A stretch of DNA of 64,000 bases, from NCBI RefSeq assembly GCF_036182465.1, contig NZ_CP108081.1, forward strand, positions 10,974,001 to 11,038,000. Reading direction: 5' to 3'. Below, piece after piece: positions 51,274-60,776 of the stretch; the first letter of the stretch is position 1, and the number at the start of each line of letters is the position of its first letter. A program made the position numbers and the translations under genes. A model generated the notes under the pieces. The model was not told the DNA's origin, searched no databases, and saw only the letters and a program-made list of their open reading frames with translations. Source of the DNA: Streptomyces sp. NBC_00258 (lineage in GTDB: Bacteria > Actinomycetota > Actinomycetes > Streptomycetales > Streptomycetaceae).

Positions 51274-54200
51274 GTGCACAGACCGCGAAGACGCCACCAC
51301 CGAAGAACCCTGGCCGCGGTACTGGCTCTTGGGCTGCTGACCTCCCTCGCCGCCACCGTGCCCGCCGAGGCGGACAACTCGGCCATCGGCTACCCGGTCT
51401 ACTCCGGATCCGCGGACCCCGTACCGGAGTTACCGGCAGGCTTCTCCGTCCGTCGCACGATGCACGCCCAGTACGACGCCGACCGGAAGTCGGGGAACGG
51501 CACCGACTTCTGGATGGACCGGATGCTGGCCCGCAAGGGCGAGGACCCGGCCGGCCCGTGGCTGTTCACCCGGGGCCGGGCCGTGTTCATGAAGGAGCAC
51601 GACCCCTCCCGACTCGGGTTCGGCGGCAAGGTCGCCTACTGGGAGAGCATCGACAACCGGTCCGCGTACACCGTCACCCTGGCCGTGCACGGCGAGAACA
51701 TCACCCTCCGCGAGAACACAGCCGCCAGGACGCAGACGCCCAGTTACTGGCGCAGCGAGTTCACCCACGAGGCCACCGGACTGAAGGTCACGCAGACCAA
51801 GTTCATCACCGAAGCGAACGTGGCGGTGACCAACTTGGCCGTCACCAACACGGGTTCGGCCCGTCGCGAGGTCACCCTGCGCGCCTCGTCCCCATACGCC
51901 ACGACCACCGAGGGCCGGGAACTCACTGGCGCGGTGGCCGCGAAGAACAACCTCACCACGGTCTTTCCGCGCTTCAGTGGCGAGGGAATGGCCCCCGCTT
52001 CCGACGGCGAGGCCCTGACCCGCGCCATCGCGGTTCCGACCGGTGGCACCGTCACCACAAAGGTCCAACTCGGCTTCGTCACCGAGGAGATCGCCCGCTC
52101 GCGGCCGGAGTACGACTCCGTGCGCACCGCGAGCGCGCCCGCCGCCTTCCGTCACCACGTGCAGACCTACAACCGCTGGTGGGCGGAGAACCTGCCGTAC
52201 ATGGACGTGCCGGACGACAACATCGAGAAGACGCTGTACTACCGCTGGTGGCTGCTGCGTTACAACTACCTCGACGCCGACATCCCCGGCAACGACTACC
52301 AGTTCCCCACCTCCATGGAGGGCGTGCTCGGCTACAACAACGCCATCGCCCTGACCGTCGGCATGTTCGTCGACGACCTCAAGTACCTGCGCGACCCGAG
52401 CTATTCGTACGGTCCCTGGGTGTCAGCCGGAGAGGTGTCGAAGAACAGCAAGTACACCGACAACCCGGGGGATCCGGAGAACTGGTCCAACAGCTACACC
52501 CAGTACATCTCCGAGGCCGCCTGGCGCTCCTACCAGGTGCACGGCGGCCCCGACGGCATCGCGCGCAACCTCGCGCGGTACGCCGAGAAGGACGTCCGCG
52601 GCCAGCTGGAGAACTACGACGAGGACGGCAACGGGCTGATCGAGTACGACTGGGGCGCCATGACCGGCAACGACGCCGACGCGGTGTCCTTCGACTGGAA
52701 GCCGGGCAACCTCGACCGCGCCGAGTCGGCCTACGTCCACAGCAACGCCAACGCCGCGGCCGACGCGTACGACCTGATTGGCGAGACCGTGAAGGCCGAC
52801 GAGATGCGAGGCGTCGCGAAACGGGTCAAGGACGCGGTCCTCGAGCACCTCTGGGACCCGAAGGACAAACTCCTCAAGCACCGGCACGTGGCCACGGACA
52901 CGCTGGTGCCCTGGAAGGAGATCAACAACTACTACCCGTACAGCGTGGGCCTGATGCCCACGCCGGACGAGGACCCGCAGTACCTCGAAGCGCTGCGGCT
53001 GTGGGCGGACGCCGAGCAGTACCCCGTCTTCCCGTTCTTCACCGCGAACCAGGCCGACAAGGAGGAAGCGGCGGGACAGGGACACCCGGGAAGCAACAAC
53101 TTATCCGTCATCAACTCCACCGTCACCTTCCGCTTCCTCTCCTCGGTGCTGCGGAAGTACCCGAACAAGTACATCGACAACACCTGGTACAAGAAGCTGC
53201 TGTCCTGGAACGCCTGGGCCCACTACGTCGACGGCGACAACCGGTGGCCCGACCAGAACGAGTTCTGGGCCGACGGCAGCGCCGACCCGCAGAAGATCGG
53301 CTACCGCTCCTGGATCCACCACACCATCCTCGGCACAACCAACTTGACCGTGATCGAGGACGCGATGGGCTTCCGGCCGCGCACCGACCGGAAGATCGAA
53401 CTGTCGCCGATCGACATCGGCTGGCCCCACTTCGCCGTCACCGACATCAACTACCGCGGTACCGACGTGGCCGTGCTGTGGGACGAACCCGGCGACGGCG
53501 AACGGCCGTACGGGCGTCAGGTCCCCGAGGGCTACTCCGTGTACCTCGACGGGAAGCTCGCCTTCACCGCCGACTCCCTCACCCATGTCGTCTACGATTC
53601 GGTCACACGCAAGGTGACCTTCCCCGACGGTGGTGACGCGAAGGCCCGAACGACCGGTCTGCGTACGGCAGTTGCCGAGCCCCGGGACGTCGAGTACGGC
53701 GCCGAGGACCGTGTCACCGACCTGTTCGCCAAGGCGGGCCGGGACCTGACAGGTACCGCGAAGAAGAACCTCGCCGCCGGTGCCACGGCCCGTGCCTCCC
53801 ATGAGGCCGAGGGGCGCGGAGTGGCCGGTGCCGTCGACGGTTTCACCATCAACGAGCCCTACTGGGGCGCCCGCGGCTCGGGCAACGCGGAGGACTGGTA
53901 CGAGATCGACTTCGGCCGGCCGCGCAAGGTCGACGACGCGAGGCTCTACTTCTACAGCGACAAACGGCCGGGCGGATACGCCGAGCCCGCCCTCTACACC
54001 GTGCAGTACGAGAACGGCGACGGACAGTGGAAGGACGTGGCCCGCCCCGCCAAGTCACCGGTCAACCCGAGGGCCAACCTCAATCAGGTGCGCTTCCATG
54101 AGGTCATCACCGACAAGCTGCGGGTGTTGATGCGCCACCGCGACGGCCACACCAGCGGCCTGAAGGAGATCCAGGCGTACGCCACCGGAACCCGGCCTCC

Positions 54201-55419
54201 GGCGGCCCGGAACCAGGCCCCGTACGTCGAGGCGTGGCGCGACACCACGTACAGCCGGCCGGGCCAGGTCAGGCTGACAGGCATCGTCGAGGACGACGGG
54301 CTGCCGGAGCGGAAACTCTCCGCCGAATGGAAGGCGGTGGACGGCCCGGACGGCGGCACCGTCATCTTCGACGACCCACGCGCCTCGACAACTGTCGCCC
54401 GCTTCACCGAGGCGGGCACCTACACCCTCGAACTCACCGCCACCGACGGCACGTCGAAGTCGTCGAAGAAGGTCGCGGTCAAGGCGGAGGGACTCGCGGA
54501 CGGACAGGCCAACGTTGCGCCGTCCGCGGCACCCACCGCCTCCTACACCTCGGGCTGGGAGTCGGTCGCAGCCATCAACGACGGCCGGGAGCCTGCGTCC
54601 TCCTCCGATGCCCCGCGCTGGGGCAGCTGGCCCGAGAAGGGCACGCAGTGGGTCCAGTACACCTGGGACGACCCGGTCCGTGTGGACGGGTCCGACCTGT
54701 ACTTCTTCCGCGACGCACAGCCGGGCGCGACCGACGGCGTCGGAGTCCCCGAGTCCTGGGTCGTCGAGTACCGCGACGGCGACACCTGGCGCGAGGTCGC
54801 CTCGCCCAGCGAGTACGGCACCGCCGAGGACCGCTACAACCGGACCACCTTCACTCCCGTCACCACCACAGCCCTGCGGGCCCGGCTGACGGGCCATCCC
54901 GGCCTGGCCCTCGGCGTGCAGGAATGGAAGGTGTACGCCGAGACACCGGATTCCGTGCGCGAGGTCCACGTCCCCACCCCGCGCGGAAAGATCCCCGAAC
55001 TGCCCCGAGAAGTGACGCTGGTGTACTCGGACGGTTCGACGGCGCGCTCGCCCGTCGCCTGGCCGGCCCTCACCGAGGAGCAGGTCGCCGAGGGCGGCAC
55101 CAGCGTACGGATCACCGGGCTCGCCGACCGGACCGCACAGCCCGTCACCGCAATCGTATGGGTGCGGCAGACCGACGCGGTCGAGATCACCAGCATCGCC
55201 GAGGAACGAGTCACCACCCGGGCCGGCACGGCGCCCCGGCTCCCGGCGGCCGTGGTCGCCACCTACAACGACGGCTCCAAGGACAGCCGGATCGCCGTGA
55301 CTTGGGATCCGGTGGATGCGGACCAGTACGCCCGGCCGGGGACCTTCGAGGTGAAGGGAACCGTGGCGGGAACCACCTACCGCGCCACGGCCACGATCAC
55401 CGTGACCGCTCCGCCGTGA
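51274..55419 (+). CDS. Secreted multidomain glycosidase with carbohydrate-binding and Ig-like domains
   Basis: A 1381-residue secreted protein. A Sec signal (LAAVLALGLLTSLAATVPAEA) is followed by a beta-rich region, an (alpha/alpha)6 six-hairpin domain (about 290-740; RWWLLRYNYLD, NDYQFPTSMEGVLGYNNA, RWPDQNEFWADG), an F5/8-type domain (about 830-970), a PKD/Ig-like domain, a second galactose-binding domain (about 1080-1195) and two Big_4-like repeats. Its partners suggest an enzyme on Hyp-linked arabinosides such as GH121, but the family is not certain. TTA codons 53 and 610 (51430, 53101) predict bldA dependence. GGGAGG precedes the GTG start. Confidence 0.85.
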   Translation: MHRPRRRHHRRTLAAVLALGLLTSLAATVPAEADNSAIGYPVYSGSADPVPELPAGFSVRRTMHAQYDADRKSGNGTDFWMDRMLARKGEDPAGPWLFTRGRAVFMKEHDPSRLGFGGKVAYWESIDNRSAYTVTLAVHGENITLRENTAARTQTPSYWRSEFTHEATGLKVTQTKFITEANVAVTNLAVTNTGSARREVTLRASSPYATTTEGRELTGAVAAKNNLTTVFPRFSGEGMAPASDGEALTRAIAVPTGGTVTTKVQLGFVTEEIARSRPEYDSVRTASAPAAFRHHVQTYNRWWAENLPYMDVPDDNIEKTLYYRWWLLRYNYLDADIPGNDYQFPTSMEGVLGYNNAIALTVGMFVDDLKYLRDPSYSYGPWVSAGEVSKNSKYTDNPGDPENWSNSYTQYISEAAWRSYQVHGGPDGIARNLARYAEKDVRGQLENYDEDGNGLIEYDWGAMTGNDADAVSFDWKPGNLDRAESAYVHSNANAAADAYDLIGETVKADEMRGVAKRVKDAVLEHLWDPKDKLLKHRHVATDTLVPWKEINNYYPYSVGLMPTPDEDPQYLEALRLWADAEQYPVFPFFTANQADKEEAAGQGHPGSNNLSVINSTVTFRFLSSVLRKYPNKYIDNTWYKKLLSWNAWAHYVDGDNRWPDQNEFWADGSADPQKIGYRSWIHHTILGTTNLTVIEDAMGFRPRTDRKIELSPIDIGWPHFAVTDINYRGTDVAVLWDEPGDGERPYGRQVPEGYSVYLDGKLAFTADSLTHVVYDSVTRKVTFPDGGDAKARTTGLRTAVAEPRDVEYGAEDRVTDLFAKAGRDLTGTAKKNLAAGATARASHEAEGRGVAGAVDGFTINEPYWGARGSGNAEDWYEIDFGRPRKVDDARLYFYSDKRPGGYAEPALYTVQYENGDGQWKDVARPAKSPVNPRANLNQVRFHEVITDKLRVLMRHRDGHTSGLKEIQAYATGTRPPAARNQAPYVEAWRDTTYSRPGQVRLTGIVEDDGLPERKLSAEWKAVDGPDGGTVIFDDPRASTTVARFTEAGTYTLELTATDGTSKSSKKVAVKAEGLADGQANVAPSAAPTASYTSGWESVAAINDGREPASSSDAPRWGSWPEKGTQWVQYTWDDPVRVDGSDLYFFRDAQPGATDGVGVPESWVVEYRDGDTWREVASPSEYGTAEDRYNRTTFTPVTTTALRARLTGHPGLALGVQEWKVYAETPDSVREVHVPTPRGKIPELPREVTLVYSDGSTARSPVAWPALTEEQVAEGGTSVRITGLADRTAQPVTAIVWVRQTDAVEITSIAEERVTTRAGTAPRLPAAVVATYNDGSKDSRIAVTWDPVDADQYARPGTFEVKGTVAGTTYRATATITVTAPP

Positions 55420-55485
55420 GAGAGCGGCCGCTGTTCCCCGCGTCGCCCCCATACGTACCCCACGACCGACGATCGGAGTCCGAGC

Positions 55486-57648
55486 ATGTCCCAACCCCCC
55501 ACCCGCCGCCGCTTGTTGGCGCTCGCGGCCGGGACGGCCGCCGTCCCGCTCGTGCACGGAGCCACCTCGGCGCATGCCGCCGTCGATACGGCCCCGACCG
55601 CGGTCGCCGCCCGGGCAGCTACCGTTGCTCCGGTGCCCGCCCCGCCGACCTGGACCGTTCTTCCCTTCGCGCTGGATCAAGTCACCCTCGGCAACGGGGT
55701 GTTCCGGCAGAAGCGCGACCTGATGCTCGACTACGCCAGGACCTACCCGGCCGACCGCATCCTGGCCGTCTTCCGGGCCAACGCCGGACTCGACACCCGC
55801 GGAGCCCGGCCGCCCGGCGGCTGGGAGACCTCCGACGGCAACCTGCGCGGCCACTACGGCGGTCACTTCCTCACCCTCGTCGCCCAGGCGTACGCCGACA
55901 CACGGGAGTCCGCACTCAAGACCAAGCTGGACCATCTGGTCGGCGCGCTCGGCGAATGCCAGAAGGCCCTGGCGGAGAGCGGCTCGCCGAGACCGAGTCA
56001 CCCCGGCTTTCTGGCGGCGTACCCGGAGACGCAGTTCATCCTGCTGGAGACCTACACGACGTACCCCACCATCTGGGCGCCGTACTACACCTGTCACAAG
56101 ATCATGCGCGGTCTCCTCGACGCACACACCCTGGCCGGCAACGCCGAGGCCCTGGAGATCGTCTCGAAGATGGGCGACTGGGTGCACAGCCGGCTCGGCC
56201 GCCTGCCGAAGGCCCAGCTGGAGCGCATGTGGTCGATCTACATCGCGGGCGAGTACGGCGGCATGAACGAGGTGATGACGGACCTGTACGCCCTCACCGG
56301 CCGGGCGGAGCACCTGGCAGCCGCCCGCTGCTTCGACAACACCGCTCTGCTGGACGCCTGCGCCGAGGATCGCGACATCCTCGACGGTCGGCACGCCAAT
56401 CAGCACATCCCGCAGTTCACCGGCTATCTGCGGCTGTTCGACCACACGGGGGAGGAGGAGTACGCCGCCGCTGCCCGCAACTTCTGGGGCATGGTCGCGG
56501 GCCCCCGGATGTACAGCCTGGGCGGCACGGGCCAGGGCGAGATGTTCCGCGCCCGGAACGCCATAGCGGCCACCCTGGACGACAAGAACGCCGAGACCTG
56601 CGCGACGTACAACATGCTGAAACTGAGCAGGCAGTTGTTCTTCCACGAGCCGGACCCCGCCTACATGGACTACTACGAGCGGGGCCTGACCAACCACATC
56701 CTCGCCTCCCGTCGGGACACCCGCAGCACGACCAGCCCCCTCGTCACCTACTTCGTGGGAATGGGGCCGGGGGTCGTGCGCGAGTACGACAACACCGGCA
56801 CCTGCTGTGGCGGCACCGGCATGGAGAACCACACCAAGTACCAGGACTCGGTGTACTTCCGCTCCGCCGACGGCAGCGCCCTGTACGTCAACCTCTACCT
56901 CGCCTCGACACTGCGGTGGCCGGAGCGGGGCCTCGTCATCGAGCAGACGAGCGACTACCCGGCCGAGGGCGTACGCACGCTGACGTTCCGTGAGGGCGGC
57001 GGCAAGCTCGATCTGAAGCTGCGGGTGCCGTCCTGGGCCACGGGAGGCTTCACCGTCACGGTCAACGGAGTGCGGCAGCGGGTCGTCGCCGAACCCGGCA
57101 GCTACCTCACCCTGAGCAGAACCTGGCGGCGCGGTGACCGGGTCGGCGTCTCCGCCCCGTACCGTCTGCGCATCGAGAGGGCGCTGGACGATCCCACCGT
57201 CCAGTCGGTGTTCCACGGGCCGGTGCTGCTGGTCGCCCAGAGCCAGGAGCAGGCATTCCGCGTGTTCTCCTTCTACAAGGACTTCAGGCTCCGGGGCGAC
57301 CTCGCCGACGTGATCCGCCCTGAGGGACGGCCGATGCACTTCACCACGCACGGCCTGACCCTGGCGCCGTTCTTCGTCGGGGACGACACCCGGTACCACG
57401 CCTACTTCAGGCGTTCCGAACCCGTTGTCGTGTTCGGCGCGGCGGACTCGGGCGTACCCAATCGCGCTCGCGCCGACGGTCTGACCTTCCTCGACGTGCT
57501 CTGGGCACAGGCGCCCTTCGAGACCTCCGCCCGCTTCGTCGCGGCGGTGCGCGCCCTCGCCGACACCTGGCTGTCGGGCGGGCTGTTCACGCGCGCGGAA
57601 CGGGACCGCGTCGTCGCGGCGGCGGTGGGCGCGAACCTGAGGAGCTGA
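55486..57648 (+). CDS. Tat-exported GH146-like beta-L-arabinofuranosidase
   Basis: A 720-residue protein with twin-arginine signal TRRRLLALAAG (residues 6-16). The DUF1680-type (alpha/alpha)6 domain begins near 55 (LPFALDQVTLGNGVFRQKRD). The zinc/cysteine centre is conserved: Glu370-Thr-Cys372 and Cys440-Cys441 in TGTCCGGTGMENHTKY, the form seen in GH146 rather than GH127. It should remove terminal beta-L-arabinofuranose outside the cell. A beta-sandwich C-terminal part runs from about 480. CGGAG precedes the ATG. Confidence 0.9.
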   Translation: MSQPPTRRRLLALAAGTAAVPLVHGATSAHAAVDTAPTAVAARAATVAPVPAPPTWTVLPFALDQVTLGNGVFRQKRDLMLDYARTYPADRILAVFRANAGLDTRGARPPGGWETSDGNLRGHYGGHFLTLVAQAYADTRESALKTKLDHLVGALGECQKALAESGSPRPSHPGFLAAYPETQFILLETYTTYPTIWAPYYTCHKIMRGLLDAHTLAGNAEALEIVSKMGDWVHSRLGRLPKAQLERMWSIYIAGEYGGMNEVMTDLYALTGRAEHLAAARCFDNTALLDACAEDRDILDGRHANQHIPQFTGYLRLFDHTGEEEYAAAARNFWGMVAGPRMYSLGGTGQGEMFRARNAIAATLDDKNAETCATYNMLKLSRQLFFHEPDPAYMDYYERGLTNHILASRRDTRSTTSPLVTYFVGMGPGVVREYDNTGTCCGGTGMENHTKYQDSVYFRSADGSALYVNLYLASTLRWPERGLVIEQTSDYPAEGVRTLTFREGGGKLDLKLRVPSWATGGFTVTVNGVRQRVVAEPGSYLTLSRTWRRGDRVGVSAPYRLRIERALDDPTVQSVFHGPVLLVAQSQEQAFRVFSFYKDFRLRGDLADVIRPEGRPMHFTTHGLTLAPFFVGDDTRYHAYFRRSEPVVVFGAADSGVPNRARADGLTFLDVLWAQAPFETSARFVAAVRALADTWLSGGLFTRAERDRVVAAAVGANLRS

Positions 57649-57680
57649 CGCCATCGGGATGCCGCCGGACGTGTTCCGTG

Positions 57681-57708
57681 CCCCTGCCCGCAGTACGTGG
57701 GGCAGGGG
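57681..57708. terminator. Hairpin between GH146 gene and methyltransferase
   Basis: A 9-bp perfect GC stem (57681-57689 with 57700-57708) with a 10-nt loop lies in the 86-bp convergent gap. Confidence 0.6.
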
Positions 57709-57734
57709 GCACGCGGCACGGGGCAGCGAGCTGG

Positions 57735-58547
57735 TCAGGGCTTGACGGCCACCGCGCCGAACTGGGGGATCAGGGCAGGGCTGTCGGACTCGGCACGCCA
57801 TCGCGCGCAGGAGACGAGGCCCGGGTCGAGGAGGTCCAGGCCTTCGAAGAAGGCCGTGATCTGCGCGCGGCTGCGGGCGGTGATCGGCGGAGTGGCGTTC
57901 TCGTTCCAGAACTTCATGGCCGCGATGTTGCCCTCGCCACCGAGGTCGGCGTCGGTGGTGGGATGGGTCAGGACCAGCCAACTGCCGGACGGAACCGCCG
58001 CCATGACCCGCCGCACGATGTCCTGTGCCCGGTCGGTGTCGAGGACGAAGTTGAGGATGCCCAGCATCATGACCGCGACGGGACGGTCCAGGTCCAGCGT
58101 CGCTCCGGCGCGCTCGATGATGGTCTCCGGTCGGTGGACGTCGGCGTCTATGTAGTCCGTGGCTCCCTCGGGCGTGCTGGTCAGCAGCGTCCGGGCGTGG
58201 GCGAGCACGATGGGGTCGTTGTCGACGTAGACGATCCGCGACTCGGGGGCGATCCGCTGGGCGATCTCGTGGGTGTTGTCCAGGGTGGGCAGTCCGGTTC
58301 CGATGTCGAGGAACTGCCGCGTCCCGAGGTCGGTGGCCAGATGCCGGACCGCACGGCCCAGGAACTCACGGTCCGCGCGGGCCACGTCCCGGATCACGGG
58401 GAACATACCGGCTACTTGGTCACCGACCGCCTGGTCGACCTCGTAGTTGTCCTTCCCGCCGATCCAGTAGTTCCAGACCCGGGCGTTGTGCGCCACCCCG
58501 GGGTTCAGCCTCGCCGAACCGCTGGACGGGGTCTGGGCTTCACTCAT
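57735..58547 (-). CDS. SAM-dependent methyltransferase (Methyltransf_19 family)
   Basis: A 270-residue enzyme of the actinomycete PF04672-type group: NARVWNYWIGGKDNYEVDQAVGDQV near the start, SAM motif I at QFLDIGTGLPT, acidic loop in VYVDNDPIVLAHARTLL, and PVAVMMLGILNFVLD later. Streptomycetes encode many paralogues of unknown substrate. ATG 58547 has GGGAAGGGAAAG 5 nt upstream. Confidence 0.9.
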   Translation of the reverse strand: MSEAQTPSSGSARLNPGVAHNARVWNYWIGGKDNYEVDQAVGDQVAGMFPVIRDVARADREFLGRAVRHLATDLGTRQFLDIGTGLPTLDNTHEIAQRIAPESRIVYVDNDPIVLAHARTLLTSTPEGATDYIDADVHRPETIIERAGATLDLDRPVAVMMLGILNFVLDTDRAQDIVRRVMAAVPSGSWLVLTHPTTDADLGGEGNIAAMKFWNENATPPITARSRAQITAFFEGLDLLDPGLVSCARWRAESDSPALIPQFGAVAVKP

Positions 58548-58712
58548 GTCTTTCCCTTCCCCGGACAACACGTCGGGCGTCCTGGGTGTGTGCGGCCGCC
58601 GGAGCGACATCGGACCGTTGCCCGCCATTGTGCCGCTCCTTGATCACGGAGTCCTGGGATTCGGCTCGCTTGTCCGTACGGCATACGACGTCTGTATGTC
58701 GTACGGCATCTG

Positions 58713-58751
58713 CACGGCGTCCGGCCCAGGGCTCCTGGGCCGGACGCCGTG
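58713..58751 (-). terminator. Perfect 18-bp hairpin terminator
   Basis: Arms 58713-58730 and 58734-58751 are perfectly complementary over 18 bp with a 3-nt loop, 26 nt downstream of the stop of the membrane-protein gene on the minus strand. Confidence 0.85.
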
Positions 58752-58777
58752 TCGGACGGCTGACGGGCATGGTCGGT

Positions 58778-59518
58778 CTACGGCCAGTGGACGAGGGTGC
58801 CGGGCTTGTGATCCCCGAGCAGGATGACGCGTTCCGGCTCGTCGATGAGGCCGATGTCCGCGCAGGGGCCCTCCGGTTCCTTGTCGGCCGTCTGGAAGTG
58901 GCGTGCCTCCCAGCCGTCGAGGCCGTACCGGGTGAAGAGCTCGCTCATCACCTTCCTGAGCTCGGGGTGGGGGATGCAGGTGCGATCGGCGAAGCGTTCC
59001 TTGAGATCGGCACGGAGGCGGGAGAGGCCGAGTTGTTCCCGTGTCGGCCCGAGGTAGGGGTCGGCACGGTGACGTGCGCACTGGTCCTTGCCACCGGGGT
59101 AGACCTTGATGGAACCCTGCAGAGAGCTGTCGACGCAGGCGGTGAGCGCGTCGGGCACCGGCTGGCCGAACATCTCGGACCACTGCTTCCGGCATACCGC
59201 CACCGGATCGTCCGCCCCGGGGTCGAAGCCGACGACGGCATCCCCCTGGGCGGGTCCTACGCAGACCAGCCCCGTCGAGTCCAGGGTGTGTCCCTTGCCG
59301 TCGCCGGCCACCCAGGCGTACGTCCCCGCGGTCGCGCCCGCCACGACCAGCGCCACCACCGGAGCCATGATCAGGGTGCGCCTGCGCCGCTGCCGGGTGC
59401 GTCGGCGTACTTGGGCGAGGATCCGTTCCGCGGCCGGCGAGTTGGGGTCCGTGGCCGAGTCGCCGGGAGCCGGATCGCTGCTACGGAGCATTCGGTCGAG
59501 CACGTCATCGCTCAGCAT
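58778..59518 (-). CDS. Membrane protein, candidate partner of the ECF sigma factor
   Basis: A 246-residue protein with a cytoplasmic N-terminus (MLSDDVLDRMLRSSDPAPGD), a basic stretch RRRTRQRRRRT, one TM helix (about 49-70) and a 175-residue extracytoplasmic part with six cysteines (VCVGP, AVCRK, TACVD, DQCAR, RTCIP, GPCAD). It overlaps the sigma-factor gene by 14 bp. Such partners often act as anti-sigma factors, but no zinc-binding anti-sigma (HxxxCxxC) motif is present. Strong AAAGGAG precedes the ATG. Confidence 0.8.
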   Translation of the reverse strand: MLSDDVLDRMLRSSDPAPGDSATDPNSPAAERILAQVRRRTRQRRRRTLIMAPVVALVVAGATAGTYAWVAGDGKGHTLDSTGLVCVGPAQGDAVVGFDPGADDPVAVCRKQWSEMFGQPVPDALTACVDSSLQGSIKVYPGGKDQCARHRADPYLGPTREQLGLSRLRADLKERFADRTCIPHPELRKVMSELFTRYGLDGWEARHFQTADKEPEGPCADIGLIDEPERVILLGDHKPGTLVHWP

Positions 59519-60059
59519 GGTTCTTCTCCTTTGCCGGATCCTGGTGCGCGTTCGCCGCGGCGAGACGTTGACGCAGCCGCTGTCTGGCCCGGTGGAGGCG
59601 GGTGTCGACGGCTCCGACGGAGATGCCCAGCACGGTCGCGATGTCGTTGCGGGACAGGTCGTCCCAGTAGGCGAGGCGCAGTAGTTCCCGATCGGCGTCC
59701 GAGGCCTGTGCCAGGGCCGCCGCGAGGCCGTCGCCCGCGTCTTCCGCGCCGTACGGGTCGGCGGCGGGCGGCGGATCAGGTTCCGCCCGTTCGGCGACCC
59801 GCATCAAGAGTCGAGCCCAACGCCGTTGACTGCGGGCCTGGTTGGCCAGTACCCGGCGTGCGATGCCGAGCAGCCACAGCACCGCCTCCTCGTCATCGGC
59901 GGGCAGATGTCGCCTCTTGCGCCAGGCCACCGCGTACACCTCGGCCACCGCGTCGTGCGCCGCCGCTTCACTCGCCCGGCGCAGGCAGTACGCCATCACC
60001 CGGCGGAAGGTCTGCCGGAACAACTGCTCCAGCCGTTCACTCCGCTCATCCGCGTTCAT
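59505..60059 (-). CDS. ECF-type RNA polymerase sigma factor
   Basis: A 184-residue sigma factor. Region 2 includes LFRQTFRRVMAYCLRRA and DAVAEVYAVAWRKRRHLP with WLLGIARRVLANQARSQRR; region 4 is RELLRLAYWDDLSRNDIATVLGISVGAVDTRLHRARQRL. It begins at ATG 60059 (MNADERSERL); a TTG 9 nt upstream is also in frame. The Shine-Dalgarno sequence is weak. It is translationally linked to the following membrane protein. Confidence 0.92.
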   Translation of the reverse strand: MNADERSERLEQLFRQTFRRVMAYCLRRASEAAAHDAVAEVYAVAWRKRRHLPADDEEAVLWLLGIARRVLANQARSQRRWARLLMRVAERAEPDPPPAADPYGAEDAGDGLAAALAQASDADRELLRLAYWDDLSRNDIATVLGISVGAVDTRLHRARQRLRQRLAAANAHQDPAKEKNHAER

Positions 60060-60284
60060 GCCCAGCAATGTCCACCACGCCCCGATGCCTTACGGGTCGC
60101 CGTCACCTTCCCGATCCGACCACCGTCCTGATCCTGACCGCCGGCCGGCCCGCACCAGCGTTGAGGCCGACGCAGAGGCCAACGCCTTCCGGCAGGGGTG
60201 GGCTGTCCTGAGGGCCGCGGGCCCCGGCCTGGGCGCTGTCCGCCCAGGCCGGGAACCTGCCCTCGCCCTCGCTCCCGGCCCGAT

Positions 60285-60575
60285 TCAGGACTGGTACGGC
60301 TGCTGCTGCGGCTGCCCGTACGGCTGACCGCCCTGACCGCCCGCACCCTGAGCCTGCAGCTGCTCGGCCTGCTCCTTGGTCACCTTCTGCTCCGCACCAC
60401 AGAAGGTGCACTGCGTCTGGTACTTCGTCGAGAACGGGAACAACGGCACGAAGAACAGCGTGAACTTCGTGACACGCTTCCTGAGCGTGTGCGCGGAGGG
60501 ATTGCCGCACTGCCCGCACACCAGCGTCAGTATCGCGAGCTGGTACAGATATCCCTTGGTACCAAAGATGATCAT
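60285..60575 (-). CDS. Small zinc-ribbon protein
   Basis: A 96-residue protein starting MIIFGTKGYLYQLAIL. Two CxxC pairs (CGQCGN near residue 20 and CTFCGA near 57) form a zinc ribbon flanking a hydrophobic stretch (TKFTLFFVPLFPF). A Gln/Gly-rich tail (QPYGQPQQQPYQ) follows. GGAGGAATC precedes the start by about 8 nt. The function is unknown; similar proteins occur widely in actinomycetes. Confidence 0.88.
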   Translation of the reverse strand: MIIFGTKGYLYQLAILTLVCGQCGNPSAHTLRKRVTKFTLFFVPLFPFSTKYQTQCTFCGAEQKVTKEQAEQLQAQGAGGQGGQPYGQPQQQPYQS

Positions 60576-60776
60576 GTTGTTGATTCCTCCCGGGTCAACG
60601 CCCGCCGACACACCGCCGACGAACAACGAGGCGCGCTCACGCAGGACAGTCTCGTGCACGTCGATCTGTTCGGCGGAGGGCATCCACATTCTCGCTGCGC
60701 GGAGATGCCGCCCGCTTCGAGGTGATCAGTTACGGGACGCCCGGCCCGAGCGAGGCTCCCGGACTAACATGACCAA

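Noticed and set aside
54055..57981. 1308-codon minus-strand frame opposite the glycosidase genes
   Set aside because: Antisense to two secreted glycosidases with catalytic motifs; no domain or start signal recognised.
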